Assembly (NCBI RefSeq): GCF_019655435.1
Contig: NZ_BPFH01000002.1
Span: 62,001 to 126,000 of the forward strand
Reading direction: 5' to 3'
Origin: Jannaschia pagri
GTDB lineage: Bacteria; Pseudomonadota; Alphaproteobacteria; Rhodobacterales; Rhodobacteraceae
DNA: 64,000 nucleotides
Below the pieces are notes generated by a model. That model had not been told where the DNA came from. It did not search any database and saw nothing but the letters and a program-made list of their open reading frames with translations. A program made the translations under genes and the position numbers. Each line of letters opens with the position of its first letter. Position 1 is the stretch's first letter. Below, in pieces: positions 44,131 to 53,020 of this stretch.

Positions 44131-44561
44131 GGCAATTGCTCCCCATCGTCAGCCAGGGTGGGCGGGGCGATCAGCGTCGCCTCGACGTCGGCGCCGTAGC
44201 GGTGGTTCATGATGATGACGTCGCTCAGGTCTTCGGCCAGCGCTTCGGCCAGGGCCTCGGACGCGGGCGGCTCCGGCGGCGGGTATCCGACTTGATCGGT
44301 CAGCGCGAAATGGTCGGGCGAGAGCGCCATGAGGCCCAGCCGTTCAAAATTCATCTCGGCCAGCGCATGAAGGCGGTCGGGCCGGTTCAGATAGGCCCAT
44401 TCCGCGCGCAGCATCGACAGCTCCTGATGGCGTTGGCCGATCTGACGCTCCAACGCGGCGACGGCCTTTTCGGAGGCGCGCGTCTCATACCCTTCGCGGT
44501 ACGCCCAAAAGCCCAGGGCCACGACGGCAATCACCGAAAGTGTGTATAGAAGACCACGCAT
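44127..44561 (-). CDS. ftsL: Cell division protein FtsL
   Basis: A 144-residue bitopic protein with one N-terminal transmembrane helix (LLYTLSVIAVVALGFWAY) followed by a coiled coil (SEKAVAALERQIGQRHQELSMLRAEWAYLN). NRPDRLHALAEMNFERLGL matches alphaproteobacterial FtsL. It links FtsQ/FtsB to FtsI at the septum. Its position between rsmH and ftsI is canonical. The acidic/proline tail after residue 95 is longer than in E. coli. Confidence 0.9.
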   Translation of the reverse strand: MRGLLYTLSVIAVVALGFWAYREGYETRASEKAVAALERQIGQRHQELSMLRAEWAYLNRPDRLHALAEMNFERLGLMALSPDHFALTDQVGYPPPEPPASEALAEALAEDLSDVIIMNHRYGADVEATLIAPPTLADDGEQLP

Positions 44562-45542
44562 CTAACTCATTCCTTTGGATATCACAGCCTCGGGCAGACC
44601 CAACTCCCGCCGGGTGACGGTGCCAGCGGGCGCATCGGTGCGCCGCGCCACGCGCAGGCGTGCGGACCGAGCGCGGGGGTTGGCCGCGACCTCGGCCTCG
44701 GTCGGGCCGATGGCCTTGCCGACCACCTCGAAGGCAGGCGCGCGGGCGGCCCGCTCGGGTAAGTGACGGCTGCCGCCCCCGCCCGCGTCGGAGCGCGCCG
44801 CCAAGAACCGCTTCACCGCCCGATCCTCAACCGAATGGAAGGTCACAACGGCCAGCCAACCTCCAGGGGCGAGCGCACGCTCAGCGGCCTGAAGGCCCTC
44901 GGCCAACTCGCCAAATTCATCGTTCACGGCGATGCGGATCGCCTGAAAGCTGCGGGTCGCGGGGTGGCTTTGGCCCGGCTTGGGCCGCGGCAGGTTGGCG
45001 GCGACAGTCTCGGCCAGTTGCAAGGTAGACACGAACGGCGTTTCGGTCCGCGTCCGAATGATCGCACGCGCAATGCGGCGTGCGGCGCGCTCTTCGCCGT
45101 AGCGATGCAGAATATCGGCCAGCATGCCCTCGGGCGCATCATTAACGATATCGGCGGCCGTCAGCCCATCATCGCCCATGCGCATGTCCAGCGGCCCGTC
45201 CCGCAGAAAGCTGAACCCCCGGTCGGCCCGGTCCAACTGCATAGAACTAACGCCCAGATCCAGGACCACGCCATCGACGCCCGTCGCGACCTCATCCATG
45301 CGTGAAAACACTGTCTTAACGGTCTGCAGGCGATCACCGTAGGGTGCGCCCCAGGCCGCGGCCATATCATGGGCCAGCGGATCACGATCCAACCCGATTA
45401 GGTGGGATGCACCCGCCTCCAACAGGGCCCGGCTATAACCCCCTGCCCCCATGGTTCCGTCGATCCAGGTCCCGGACAAGGGCGCCACGGCATCGAGGAT
45501 CGGCTGCAGGAGGACAGGCACATGGGGGGCCGCCTCGGTCAT
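44562..45542 (-). CDS. rsmH: 16S rRNA (cytosine1402-N4)-methyltransferase
   Basis: The 326-residue enzyme methylates C1402 in the 16S rRNA decoding region. [13 protein letters not shown], the SAM-binding [14 protein letters not shown] (from residue 28), [30 protein letters not shown] and [14 protein letters not shown] are diagnostic. Its start overlaps the mraZ stop by one base. Confidence 0.97.
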   Translation of the reverse strand: MTEAAPHVPVLLQPILDAVAPLSGTWIDGTMGAGGYSRALLEAGASHLIGLDRDPLAHDMAAAWGAPYGDRLQTVKTVFSRMDEVATGVDGVVLDLGVSSMQLDRADRGFSFLRDGPLDMRMGDDGLTAADIVNDAPEGMLADILHRYGEERAARRIARAIIRTRTETPFVSTLQLAETVAANLPRPKPGQSHPATRSFQAIRIAVNDEFGELAEGLQAAERALAPGGWLAVVTFHSVEDRAVKRFLAARSDAGGGGSRHLPERAARAPAFEVVGKAIGPTEAEVAANPRARSARLRVARRTDAPAGTVTRRELGLPEAVISKGMS

Positions 45543-46048
45543 CAGGTGCCCTCGCCCGCGTCGTCTTGGGGGAGCAGCGCAAAGATCGAGGTGCCCGGCG
45601 GCAGTTGCGACATCTGTTGCGACAGTTTGGAGACGGCCGCGCGCGGCACATCTGGCGAGTAGATCCGAAAAGTATCACCGCGCCCGCCGAAGATGATCTC
45701 ATCCCCCAAACCAGCATGATCGCGGAGAGATTTCGGCATGTTGCATCGGCCGTTGGCGTCTAACGACAGCTCGTGGACGTTCTCATAGATGAATTCTTCG
45801 AGGGCTTCGCGACGGGGATCGCCCTTGTGCATCTTTTTGATGCTCTGGGTCATGTCCGCCATGAAGGTATGGGTCATGCAGGTCAGGAAAGGCTCGGTTT
45901 CCAACTGCGAGATATAGAGGGTGGCCGGCTCGCCTTCTGCGCGGCCTGGGTGGTTTGCTTCCAGGGCACGGCGAAAGGTCGCCGGGATGGACACGCGCCC
46001 CTTCCCGTCAACCTTAACCGTGTGTTTGCCCCTGAACTGGTCGTCCAC
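45542..46048 (-). CDS. mraZ: Transcriptional regulator MraZ
   Basis: A 168-residue protein with two AbrB/SpoVT-like MraZ domains: [19 protein letters not shown] at the start and [23 protein letters not shown] in the middle. MraZ binds upstream of its own operon and sets dcw cluster expression. The GTG at 46048 fits the family start. I could not identify convincing tandem TGGG-type boxes, but the upstream region is unusually long. Confidence 0.93.
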   Translation of the reverse strand: MDDQFRGKHTVKVDGKGRVSIPATFRRALEANHPGRAEGEPATLYISQLETEPFLTCMTHTFMADMTQSIKKMHKGDPRREALEEFIYENVHELSLDANGRCNMPKSLRDHAGLGDEIIFGGRGDTFRIYSPDVPRAAVSKLSQQMSQLPPGTSIFALLPQDDAGEGT

Positions 46049-46883
46049 CGTGGCCTCTGCGCCCTCTTATGTTTGCGACCCCGTCCCAAAGGGTCGCGCC
46101 TGCTTGTGCCCCTAAACGGGAAGCGGCGGCGCGGGAGTCTGCCAGTCCCGTGCCGCCGCCCTGCCCCGTAGTCCGGGCTTCCGATCCGCGCTGTCACCTG
46201 GGGGGATGATGTGCTCGCTACGCGGTTTCGGATCTTCGTCGTCTGGAGACGTTGGAAAGTGCCTGTATGTCCTGCCTCGTTCGTGCGGGATGGGTTCGTT
46301 TGGTGACCCGTGTTTCCCTCGTGCTCCGTGGGGATTTGATGCCATGGGAGGATGGATCGCGCTACCCGGAATTTGGGACAACCTCCCGCCTAAATTATCC
46401 ACAGGTGTGGAATACGCTGTGGATAACCAATATGTGTGGTGTTAACGCTGACATATAACAACATATTGTATGGTAAGAAGTGGGAGATCTGGCTACGCCA
46501 GAAGAAGGCCGTGACCAAATCTACACAGTTACAAAACAATACAGGGACTCACGCGGGATGCGCAGATTTATGCTTGCGTCGTGATTTTTCCGCTCACTTA
46601 AGACAAAACACCTTAAAATTAAGCGATTACTGCGGACGCCGCTGCGCGACACGAATCGGAGCCTCAGCATCAACGCGATTCGACGTCGATGCGGTTGGAC
46701 AAATGGTGGCGCGCGTGGGCAAGCCGCCCCAGATCGGTGGGGCGCTTTCCCAACAAATCCGAAACACCCCAAATGTGGGACAAGTTCCCATGGTCTGACG
46801 CCCCAGGGGCGCGAAAGACCACCCTAGGTACCGAAACCCTCCGCGCAGAGCGCCGCTCTTGCTCGGGCGAGGCGGGCTCGGGG
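46049..46883. other. 835-bp gene-free, AT-richer region upstream of mraZ
   Basis: No frame here has a plausible start site or family similarity. The segment from about 46380 to 46640 is clearly richer in A/T than the flanks and includes two perfect DnaA boxes (46395-46426), AT-rich stretches such as ACATATAACAACATATTG and CTTAAAATTAAG, and three GANTC (CcrM) sites at 46546, 46653 and 46677. The mraZ promoter must lie here as well. A replication-related or DnaA-regulated role is possible but unproven. Confidence 0.6.
46395..46426. promoter_or_regulatory. Pair of perfect inverted DnaA boxes
   Basis: TTATCCACA at 46395-46403 and TGTGGATAA at 46418-46426 both match the strict DnaA consensus and face each other, 14 bases apart. 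The centre carries a further weak match (GTGTGGAAT). They could bind DnaA to control mraZ, titrate DnaA or be part of an origin. Confidence 0.65.
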
Positions 46884-47963
46884 CTAGGCCAGGTCGCGCG
46901 CAACCAAATCAGACGCAATCCGGGCGAAGGCCTCGGCCATGGGCCCCTCTCCCGCCGCGACGGGTCGCCCACTGTCCCCGGCAAGCCGCGTGTCCAAGTC
47001 GATAGGCAAAGCGCCAAGGAACGGCAGGCCCAAGCGCTCGGCCTCCGCCACGACACCACCAGTGCCGAAGACCGCCGCCTCGTACCCACACTTGGGGCAA
47101 TGGAAGAGAGACATGTTCTCGATCAGCCCCACAACCGGCGTCTTGAGGGTCGCGAACATGTCGAGCGCCTTGCGCGCGTCCAGCAGGGCGACATCCTGGG
47201 GCGTAGAGACAACGATCGCGCCATCCACCACGGACTTGGTGCATAGCGTCAGTTGCACATCACCCGTCCCAGGCGGCAGATCGACGATCAGCACATCCAG
47301 GTCTTGCCCTCCGGTGTGATGTGTCCAAACCACTTGGCCCAGCATCTGTTGGAGCGCGCCCATCAACATCGGCCCCCGCCAGACCACCGCTTTGTCCTCG
47401 CCCAGCATCAAGCCGATGGACATCAAGGTGACCCCATGGGCCTGAAGCGGGTGGATCGTTTTCCCATCGGGTGACGCCGGTCGCTTGCTGGCGCCCATCA
47501 TCCGCGGCTGGCTCGGGCCATAAATATCGGCATCCAGCAGCCCGACGCGACGGCCCTGTTTCGCAAGCGCCACGGCAATGTTGGAGGAGACCGTCGATTT
47601 GCCAACGCCCCCTTTGCCCGATGCGATGGCCAACAGGCGCTTAACCCCCGGCACGCGCATGGGCCCGTCCTGGGGTTTGGGGTGACCGCCCAATTTCAGG
47701 GATGGCGGTTGCTTGGCCTCGGTCGGTGCGGACAACACCGCTTGGACGCGCGACACCCCAGGCAGGTCAGCCACCAACCCCTCCGCCGCTTGGCGGATCG
47801 CCTCCATCTTGCGGGCAATCTCTGCGGAGGGGGCTTCAATCACAAAAGAAACACCATCGCCGCCCAGCGTGACAGCCCGGATCATATCGCGCGACACCAA
47901 TGACCCCCCATCCGGCAAGGCGATCCGATCAAGCGCAGCCATAACGTCGTCGCGGGTGGTCAT
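46884..47963 (-). CDS. apbC: Mrp/ApbC iron-sulfur cluster carrier ATPase
   Basis: The 359-residue protein has an N-terminal DUF59/MIP18-like domain (residues 1-85) and a ParA/MinD-type ATPase domain with the deviant Walker A SGKGGVGKST (115-124), VDLPPGTGDVQLTL and the cluster-binding CPKC in NMSLFHCPKCGYE. It carries and delivers Fe-S clusters in the cytosol. Length and domain order are standard. Confidence 0.94.
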   Translation of the reverse strand: MTTRDDVMAALDRIALPDGGSLVSRDMIRAVTLGGDGVSFVIEAPSAEIARKMEAIRQAAEGLVADLPGVSRVQAVLSAPTEAKQPPSLKLGGHPKPQDGPMRVPGVKRLLAIASGKGGVGKSTVSSNIAVALAKQGRRVGLLDADIYGPSQPRMMGASKRPASPDGKTIHPLQAHGVTLMSIGLMLGEDKAVVWRGPMLMGALQQMLGQVVWTHHTGGQDLDVLIVDLPPGTGDVQLTLCTKSVVDGAIVVSTPQDVALLDARKALDMFATLKTPVVGLIENMSLFHCPKCGYEAAVFGTGGVVAEAERLGLPFLGALPIDLDTRLAGDSGRPVAAGEGPMAEAFARIASDLVARDLA

Positions 47964-48258
47964 CGGGATCTCCTTTAGATGGCAGGCAGTAAGTGGCGCT
48001 GCCCCCGCACCAAGACAAGGGCAAAGCGCGGCTGTGTCCCATCACTGAGGTGGACCCACCCGACCGGCAGGGGCAGACAATAGCAATCGGATCGCACCGC
48101 GCCCTACCCCTGTCAGCCGCGCAGCACGCAATATGACCCACCCCGTGCATGACCAAGCCACCCGTCAAGTCCACCAAAAGTCTTAGGCCGAGTTTTGCCG
48201 CGCATCGCAAAAGGCCGCTGGATCAAACACTTGCTACGTCACCCGATACCAGGCGCAC

Positions 48259-48277
48259 CTATGCAGATGCTGCATAG
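48259..48277. promoter_or_regulatory. Perfect 8-bp inverted repeat upstream of DUF1127
   Basis: CTATGCAG, spacer ATG, CTGCATAG. It lies upstream of the candidate promoter and may be an operator. No regulator is identified. Confidence 0.4.
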
Positions 48278-48297
48278 CGGCAATGACGAGGCTCCGA

Positions 48298-48328
48298 GTT
48301 GTGCAAACGCAGCATTGGCCCCAAATAT
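48298..48328 (+). promoter_or_regulatory. Candidate heat-shock-type promoter for DUF1127 and RNA array
   Basis: GTTGTGCAA followed after about 14 bases by CCCCAAATAT resembles RpoH-type -35 and -10 elements (CCCCATNT consensus for -10). In Rhodobacter sphaeroides the homologous DUF1127-CcsR unit is transcribed from an RpoHI/RpoHII promoter. The match here is imperfect. Confidence 0.3.
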
Positions 48329-48413
48329 CACTCAACACAGCACGGCGGGTCGAGACAATCCGGTCCAACCGCCAACCGGGGGCACAACGCCCCTTCAAAC
48401 GAAAGGGTCTGTT

Positions 48414-48632
48414 ATGGCTTACACCACCTACGGCAATTCGGCCGCCACCTCCACCCTGCGCGCCCGCGTTGCGGCTCGCCTCGACGCCATCCGTCAGGAT
48501 TGGTCCAAGTGGCGCCTCTACCGCAAGACGTACAACGAACTGTCCGCACTGTCGAACCGCGACTTGGCCGACCTGGGCCTGAGCCGGGCGATGATCGCCT
48601 CCGTCGCGTTCGAGGCCGCTTACGGCGCGTGA
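48414..48632 (+). CDS. DUF1127 protein (CcaF1-like)
   Basis: The 72-residue protein ends in a DUF1127 domain (WSKWRLYRKTYNELSALSNRDLADLGLSR, residues about 30-58), a small Arg-rich helical motif. In Rhodobacter sphaeroides the DUF1127 protein CcaF1, encoded directly upstream of the CcsR sRNAs, is an RNA-binding protein that affects their maturation. Here the first anti-SD hairpin begins 16 bases after the stop codon, the same arrangement. ATG 48414 is preceded by GAAAGGG. Confidence 0.88.
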   Translation: MAYTTYGNSAATSTLRARVAARLDAIRQDWSKWRLYRKTYNELSALSNRDLADLGLSRAMIASVAFEAAYGA

Positions 48633-48647
48633 CCTGACTTTCCCTGC

Positions 48648-49031
48648 GCCGCTTTCCTCCTCCCTTTGAGCGGCTCGGGGACGCAACCTGGCCTTCCTCC
48701 CTTGGCCATGTTGCAGCCTGACGATCCTTTCCTCCCATCGGATCGCAGGTTCCTGGCCCCAACCTCCCTTGGGGTCTTCGAGACCGGACCGACGGCGCCT
48801 TTCTCCTCCCATTTGGGCGTCGTCGGGATCCGGTCGGGAACAACAACGCGCGTGCCGCGTTAGAGATAGACTTCGACGCTTGGCGGTCCTCCCTCCGCCC
48901 AGTCGATTGGACCCGATACGCTGTCCTCCCAATTTGCGTGTCGGTTCCGCTGAAGATGGCCTGCGCTTCCTCCCATATGCGCAGCCATCACACAAAGACG
49001 GCGGTGCCCCTCCTCCCTTGGGCGCCGCCGT
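48648..49031 (+). ncRNA. Array of nine CCUCCC-loop hairpins (CcsR/cuckoo-type sRNAs)
   Basis: Nine consecutive stem-loops each expose CCUCCC: 1, 48648-48674 (loop with CCTCCTCCC); 2, 48683-48714; 3, 48717-48749; 4, 48755-48776; 5, 48782-48835 (long stem, CTCCTCCC); 6, 48873-48906; 7, 48909-48948 (13-bp stem, one mismatch); 8, 48955-48989; 9, 48998-49031 (12-bp stem, CTCCTCCC). Stems differ in sequence but always pair, showing compensatory variation. CCUCC is complementary to Shine-Dalgarno sites. Known relatives are the four CcsR RNAs of Rhodobacter sphaeroides, each of two such hairpins, processed from a transcript with a DUF1127 gene and involved in stress and C1/pyruvate metabolism. Here they may form four or five RNAs; boundaries cannot be set from sequence. 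Confidence 0.88.
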
Positions 49032-49042
49032 TCTTGTTTCTG
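48998..49042 (+). terminator. Terminator formed by the last anti-SD hairpin
   Basis: Hairpin 9 has a 12-bp stem (ACGGCGGTGCCC against GGGCGCCGCCGT, one G-U pair) followed by TCTTGTTTCTG, a U-rich tail. It probably ends the DUF1127-sRNA transcript about 78 bases before the Hsp70-like gene. Confidence 0.75.
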
Positions 49043-49119
49043 CCCCCACCCCGTTGACGACGGCCCGCCGCTGCGCCACAGGCCAGTTTTCTTGAATACG
49101 GGCGGCATAGGGACACCCA

Positions 49120-50367
49120 ATGACGAACATCGGTCACACCCTCGGCATCGATTTTGGCACGTCCAACTCTGCCGCCGCCGTCATGTGCGATGGCCGCGCC
49201 CACCTCATCGAAATGGCGCCCGGAGAAACCGGTCTGCCCACGACGTTCTTCTTTGATTTCGACAGCCGAGAAACCCTAATCGGAACCCCCGCAAACGACG
49301 CCCTTCTCGAAGGACGGGACGGGCGCTTTATGCGGGCGCTGAAACGGGTGCTCGGCACGCCGCTGATGCATGAGCCGCGCCAAATCCTGAATGAACGGGT
49401 CACCTTCGTCGAGGTTATCGGCCGGTTTCTGTCCGAGGTTAAGGCCAGGGCCGAGGCGAACATGGGCCGGTCGTTTGACAGCGTTCTCTCAGGGCGTCCC
49501 GTCGTGTTTCACGGCGCGGATGACCCTCGGGAAGCGCAAGCCGAGGCCGATCTCCGCGCGTGTTATGAGGCCGCCGGGTTCACCCAAATCGCGTTCCTGC
49601 CCGAACCCGAAGCGGCGGCGGTGGCCAACGGCGCCTCTGACCACGCGGGGGAATTGGGCCTGATCGTGGATATCGGCGGCGGCACCTCGGACTTCTCGCT
49701 GTTTCGCGTCACGGAGTCGGGCATCGAGATCCTCGCAACCCACGGCATTCGCATCGGAGGCACGGATTTTGATCGGGCGATCAGCATCGCGGCGGTCATG
49801 CCACTGTTGGGGCGCGGTGGCGTGTTGCGGAATGCGATTGGGGATGGAACGACGCGCGCGCCGAAAGCGATCTTCCACGACCTGGCCACATGGGAAAAGA
49901 TCCCGTTCCTCTACACCGCGCAGAACCGCCGGGCCGTCGCAGAGATGGCCAAGTTGGCCCAGACACCAAAGCCGTTCCAACGCTTGGTGGACGTTCTCAC
50001 CGATGAGCTTGGCCATGATCTGGCCTTTGCCGTGGAGGTCGGAAAAATCGACGCTAATCGGGGCGCGCATGGGGCGCGCATTGACCTTGGTGTCGTCGAG
50101 CGGGCGCTGACGGCCGACCTATCCGCGCCCGCCATGCAGGAGATGCTTGCCCCCCATGCAATGGCCCTACGGGACGGTGCGTTGGACACCGCCGTCCAAG
50201 CGGGGGTCTCCCCTGACCAGGTAGATCGCGTGATTTATGTGGGCGGGTCTAGCCTCATGTCCCTGGTGCCGACGACCATGGCCGAGGTCTTTCCGACCGC
50301 CACCCATGTAACGGACGATGTCTTTTCAGCCGTGACCCGAGGTCTCGCCATGGCAGCGGACCGCTGA
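49120..50367 (+). CDS. Hsp70-like protein, YegD type
   Basis: The 415-residue protein is an Hsp70/actin-type ATPase domain without a full substrate-binding domain: phosphate 1 loop LGIDFGTSNSA (residues about 8-18), phosphate 2 loop IVDIGGGTSDFSLF, GGTDFDRAI and adenosine-motif YVGGSSLMSLVP. It matches the YegD group of short Hsp70 relatives. A chaperone-linked or regulatory role is likely. It follows the stress-type sRNA array on the same strand. Confidence 0.9.
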   Translation: MTNIGHTLGIDFGTSNSAAAVMCDGRAHLIEMAPGETGLPTTFFFDFDSRETLIGTPANDALLEGRDGRFMRALKRVLGTPLMHEPRQILNERVTFVEVIGRFLSEVKARAEANMGRSFDSVLSGRPVVFHGADDPREAQAEADLRACYEAAGFTQIAFLPEPEAAAVANGASDHAGELGLIVDIGGGTSDFSLFRVTESGIEILATHGIRIGGTDFDRAISIAAVMPLLGRGGVLRNAIGDGTTRAPKAIFHDLATWEKIPFLYTAQNRRAVAEMAKLAQTPKPFQRLVDVLTDELGHDLAFAVEVGKIDANRGAHGARIDLGVVERALTADLSAPAMQEMLAPHAMALRDGALDTAVQAGVSPDQVDRVIYVGGSSLMSLVPTTMAEVFPTATHVTDDVFSAVTRGLAMAADR

Positions 50368-50457
50368 TGCAGCCACAGAGCCCCGTGTAACCAATGCCAC
50401 CGGCGCCTGACCTCGGCACCCCGCGCGAGGACGACGGTCACGTCGGACGAGCGGCCC

Positions 50458-52881
50458 CTAGAAAGGCACATCTCCGGCCTGATCGGCGGGCATCAAGAAC
50501 CGCCCCACGACCTTCTTCGTTCCGGCTTTGTCAAACGCCACTTCAAGCTTGTCGCCCTCGATCGCCTGCACCTCACCGTAGCCGAACTTGGTGTGGAACA
50601 CCCGATCACCCGTGCCAAACGCGCTGACCGCGCTGGCATCGATGGTCAGGTTCTTCGCCTCAGACGGCTGCCGAATGGGTCGCGCCGCATTCGATTGCAG
50701 CCGCCGCCATCCGGGCGAGTTGTAGACGTCCGCCTTGGCGGCCTTCTCCTGCAAGTTCGAGGTCACGCCACCGCCCATGGCCGACTGCTGCGCCGCCGCC
50801 ATGCCAGTCGCACCGAATCCACCGCCATAGAGGCCCGGGGGCGTCAAAACCTCTACATGGGCCTCGGGCAGTTCATCCACAAACCGCGATGGCAGCGCCG
50901 ATTGCCATTGACCATAGACCCGGCGGTTGGCTGCGAAACTGATGGTACAGACCTGCTCGGCCCGCGTGATCCCCACGTAGGCCAGCCGCCGCTCCTCCTC
51001 CAACCCTTTCACGCCGCTTTCGTCCATGGACCGCTGGGAGGGGAACAGCCCGTCTTCCCAACCCGGCAGGAACACCGCCGGAAACTCCAACCCCTTGGCC
51101 GCATGCAGAGTCATCAGCGTGATCTTTGGCTCTTCCTCGGCGTCAGAGTTATTGTCCATGATCAGCGAGACATGTTCGAGGAAGCCTTGCAGGTTCTCGA
51201 ACCCCTCCAGAGCCTTCACCAACTCCTTCAGGTTTTCTAACCGACCGGGCGCCTCCGGCGTCTTTTCGTTCTGCCAGAAACCGGTGTAGCCGCTTTCGTC
51301 CAGGATTTCCTCGGCCAAGCGAATATGGTCCCGCCCATCCAGCAGCTCGGCACGCCAGCGGGCGAAGCCGTTGACCAGTTCCCCCAGGGCCTTGCCGCCC
51401 TTGCCACCGATGGTCTTGGACTGCACGCAGAGCCGCGCGCCTTCCAGCAAGGAGACGCCGTTCGATCGCGCCATGACCTGAATGGTCTGTTGCGCCTTAT
51501 CACCTAGGCCCCGCTTAGGCGTGTTCACGATCCGCTCAAACGCGAGGTCGTCGTCGGGCGAGACGACAACGCGGAAATACGCCATGGCATCGCGGATTTC
51601 GAGCCGTTCGTAAAACCGCGGACCGCCAATCACACGGTAAGGCAGCCCGATGGTCAGGAACCGATCCTCGAAGGCACGCATCTGATGCGCCGCTCGGACC
51701 AGAATAGCCATATCGTCCAGCGAATACGGCGCCATCCCACGGGTGCCGCCCTGCATGGCCTCGGCCTCTTCACCGATCCAGCGGGCCTCTTCGTCGCCGT
51801 CCCAATGGCCGATCAGGCGAACTTTTTCGCCCTCCTCAGCCTCGGTCCACAGCGTCTTGCCCAGCCGCCCCTTATTGCCCGCAATGACACCGGAAGCCGC
51901 CGACAGGATATGGGGGGTGGAGCGATAGTTCTGCTCCAACCGAATGACCTCGGCGCCTTCGAAGTCCTTCTCGAACCGCAGGATGTTGCCCACCTCGGCC
52001 CCGCGCCAGCCATAGATCGACTGATCGTCGTCGCCGACGCAGCAGATATTCCGATGCCCACCGGCCAACAGGCGCAGCCACAGGTATTGGGCCACGTTGG
52101 TATCCTGATACTCGTCGACCAGAATGTAGCGGAACCAAGTCCGGTACTTCTCCAACACGTCGTCATGGGTCTGGAAGATGTGGATGACGTGCAGCAGCAG
52201 GTCCCCGAAATCCACCGCGTTTAGGGTCAGAAGCCGGTCTTGATACTGGCGGTAGAGATCCACCCCGCGCCCGTCAAAAGCCTGCGCCTCATGGGCTGGG
52301 ACCTTGTCGGGGGTCCAGGCGCGGTTCTTCCAATTGTCGATGATCCCGCCCAGCATCCGGGGGGGCCATTTCTTTTCGTCCATCTCGGCGGCGATGATGA
52401 GTTGCTTGAGCAACCGGTTCTGATCATCCGTGTCGAGGATGGTGAAATTTGACCGCAGGTGCAGATCCCGCGCGTCGCCGTTGACCATGATCTGCCGACC
52501 GACCAGTTCCGCATGGCGGCGCAGCAGCTTGACGCAGACCGAATGGAAGGTGCCGAGCCAGGGCATCCCTTCCGCCACCTGGCCCATCATCTTACCCACA
52601 CGCTCCCGCATCTCCCGGGCGGCCTTGTTGGTGAAGGTCACGGCCAAGATCTCGTTCGGGCGTGCCCGTCCCTGGGACATCAGATGCGCAATGCGCGCGG
52701 TGAGGGCGCGGGTCTTGCCCGTGCCCGCCCCCGCCAGCATGAGGACGGGGCCGTCCAATGTCTCCACCGCCAACCGCTGGGCTGGGTTCAGCCCGTCCAA
52801 ATAGGGCGCAGGCCGTGCAGACATGGCACGGGCGGAGAGGCTGGCCGCCTCCATGGCATCCGAGTCGTCGTGAAAGCTCAT
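50458..52881 (-). CDS. uvrD: DNA helicase UvrD/PcrA
   Basis: The 807-residue superfamily 1A 3'-5' helicase has all motifs: Q motif LNPAQRLAVE (31-40), Walker A GAGTGKTR (51-58), Ia VTFTNKAAREMRER, II VDEYQDTN, III GDDDQSIYGWRGA, IV RLEQNYRST, V TLHAAKGLEFPAVFL and VI YVGITRAEQ. It unwinds DNA in excision and mismatch repair. The C-terminus has the FGYGEVQAIEGDKLEVAFD domain that binds RNA polymerase in PcrA/UvrD. Start ATG 52881; the upstream ATG would add ten residues. Confidence 0.95.
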   Translation of the reverse strand: MSFHDDSDAMEAASLSARAMSARPAPYLDGLNPAQRLAVETLDGPVLMLAGAGTGKTRALTARIAHLMSQGRARPNEILAVTFTNKAAREMRERVGKMMGQVAEGMPWLGTFHSVCVKLLRRHAELVGRQIMVNGDARDLHLRSNFTILDTDDQNRLLKQLIIAAEMDEKKWPPRMLGGIIDNWKNRAWTPDKVPAHEAQAFDGRGVDLYRQYQDRLLTLNAVDFGDLLLHVIHIFQTHDDVLEKYRTWFRYILVDEYQDTNVAQYLWLRLLAGGHRNICCVGDDDQSIYGWRGAEVGNILRFEKDFEGAEVIRLEQNYRSTPHILSAASGVIAGNKGRLGKTLWTEAEEGEKVRLIGHWDGDEEARWIGEEAEAMQGGTRGMAPYSLDDMAILVRAAHQMRAFEDRFLTIGLPYRVIGGPRFYERLEIRDAMAYFRVVVSPDDDLAFERIVNTPKRGLGDKAQQTIQVMARSNGVSLLEGARLCVQSKTIGGKGGKALGELVNGFARWRAELLDGRDHIRLAEEILDESGYTGFWQNEKTPEAPGRLENLKELVKALEGFENLQGFLEHVSLIMDNNSDAEEEPKITLMTLHAAKGLEFPAVFLPGWEDGLFPSQRSMDESGVKGLEEERRLAYVGITRAEQVCTISFAANRRVYGQWQSALPSRFVDELPEAHVEVLTPPGLYGGGFGATGMAAAQQSAMGGGVTSNLQEKAAKADVYNSPGWRRLQSNAARPIRQPSEAKNLTIDASAVSAFGTGDRVFHTKFGYGEVQAIEGDKLEVAFDKAGTKKVVGRFLMPADQAGDVPF

Positions 52882-52955
52882 GGCAAACAGATAGCCCGGG
52901 CGGCCCCACAAGGAAAGCCCGTGTTCTTGGTGTGTTCCGTGTGACTTAGGGGAGC

Positions 52956-52999
52956 GCCCCGGGTGAAAACCCGGGGCTTGTCACGGGTCACCCGTGACA
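52956..52999. repeat. Two tandem strong hairpins, first with GAAA tetraloop
   Basis: 52956-52977: 9-bp GCCCCGGGT stem closed by a GAAA (GNRA) loop. 52979-52999: 9-bp TGTCACGGG stem with loop TCA. They lie between the small lipoprotein gene and uvrD, both on the minus strand, and may end or stabilise the lipoprotein mRNA. Confidence 0.6.
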
Positions 53000-53020
53000 C
53001 CGCAAACGGGGAGTGCGTCC

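Larger units (their letters stand above)
47964..48413. other. Leader region between apbC and the DUF1127 gene
   Basis: There is no gene in these 450 bases, which separate divergent transcription units. They hold an inverted repeat at 48259-48277 and a candidate stress-type promoter at 48298-48328, both listed separately. Confidence 0.5.

Noticed and set aside
46436-46798. 120-codon plus-strand frame upstream of mraZ
   Set aside because: It crosses the AT-rich DnaA-box region, has no ribosome site and no similarity.
46049-46883. Firm call of chromosomal origin (oriC)
   Set aside because: Only two strict DnaA boxes are seen and no gene next to it (dnaA, hemE, parAB) is a usual origin neighbour; kept as a finding only.
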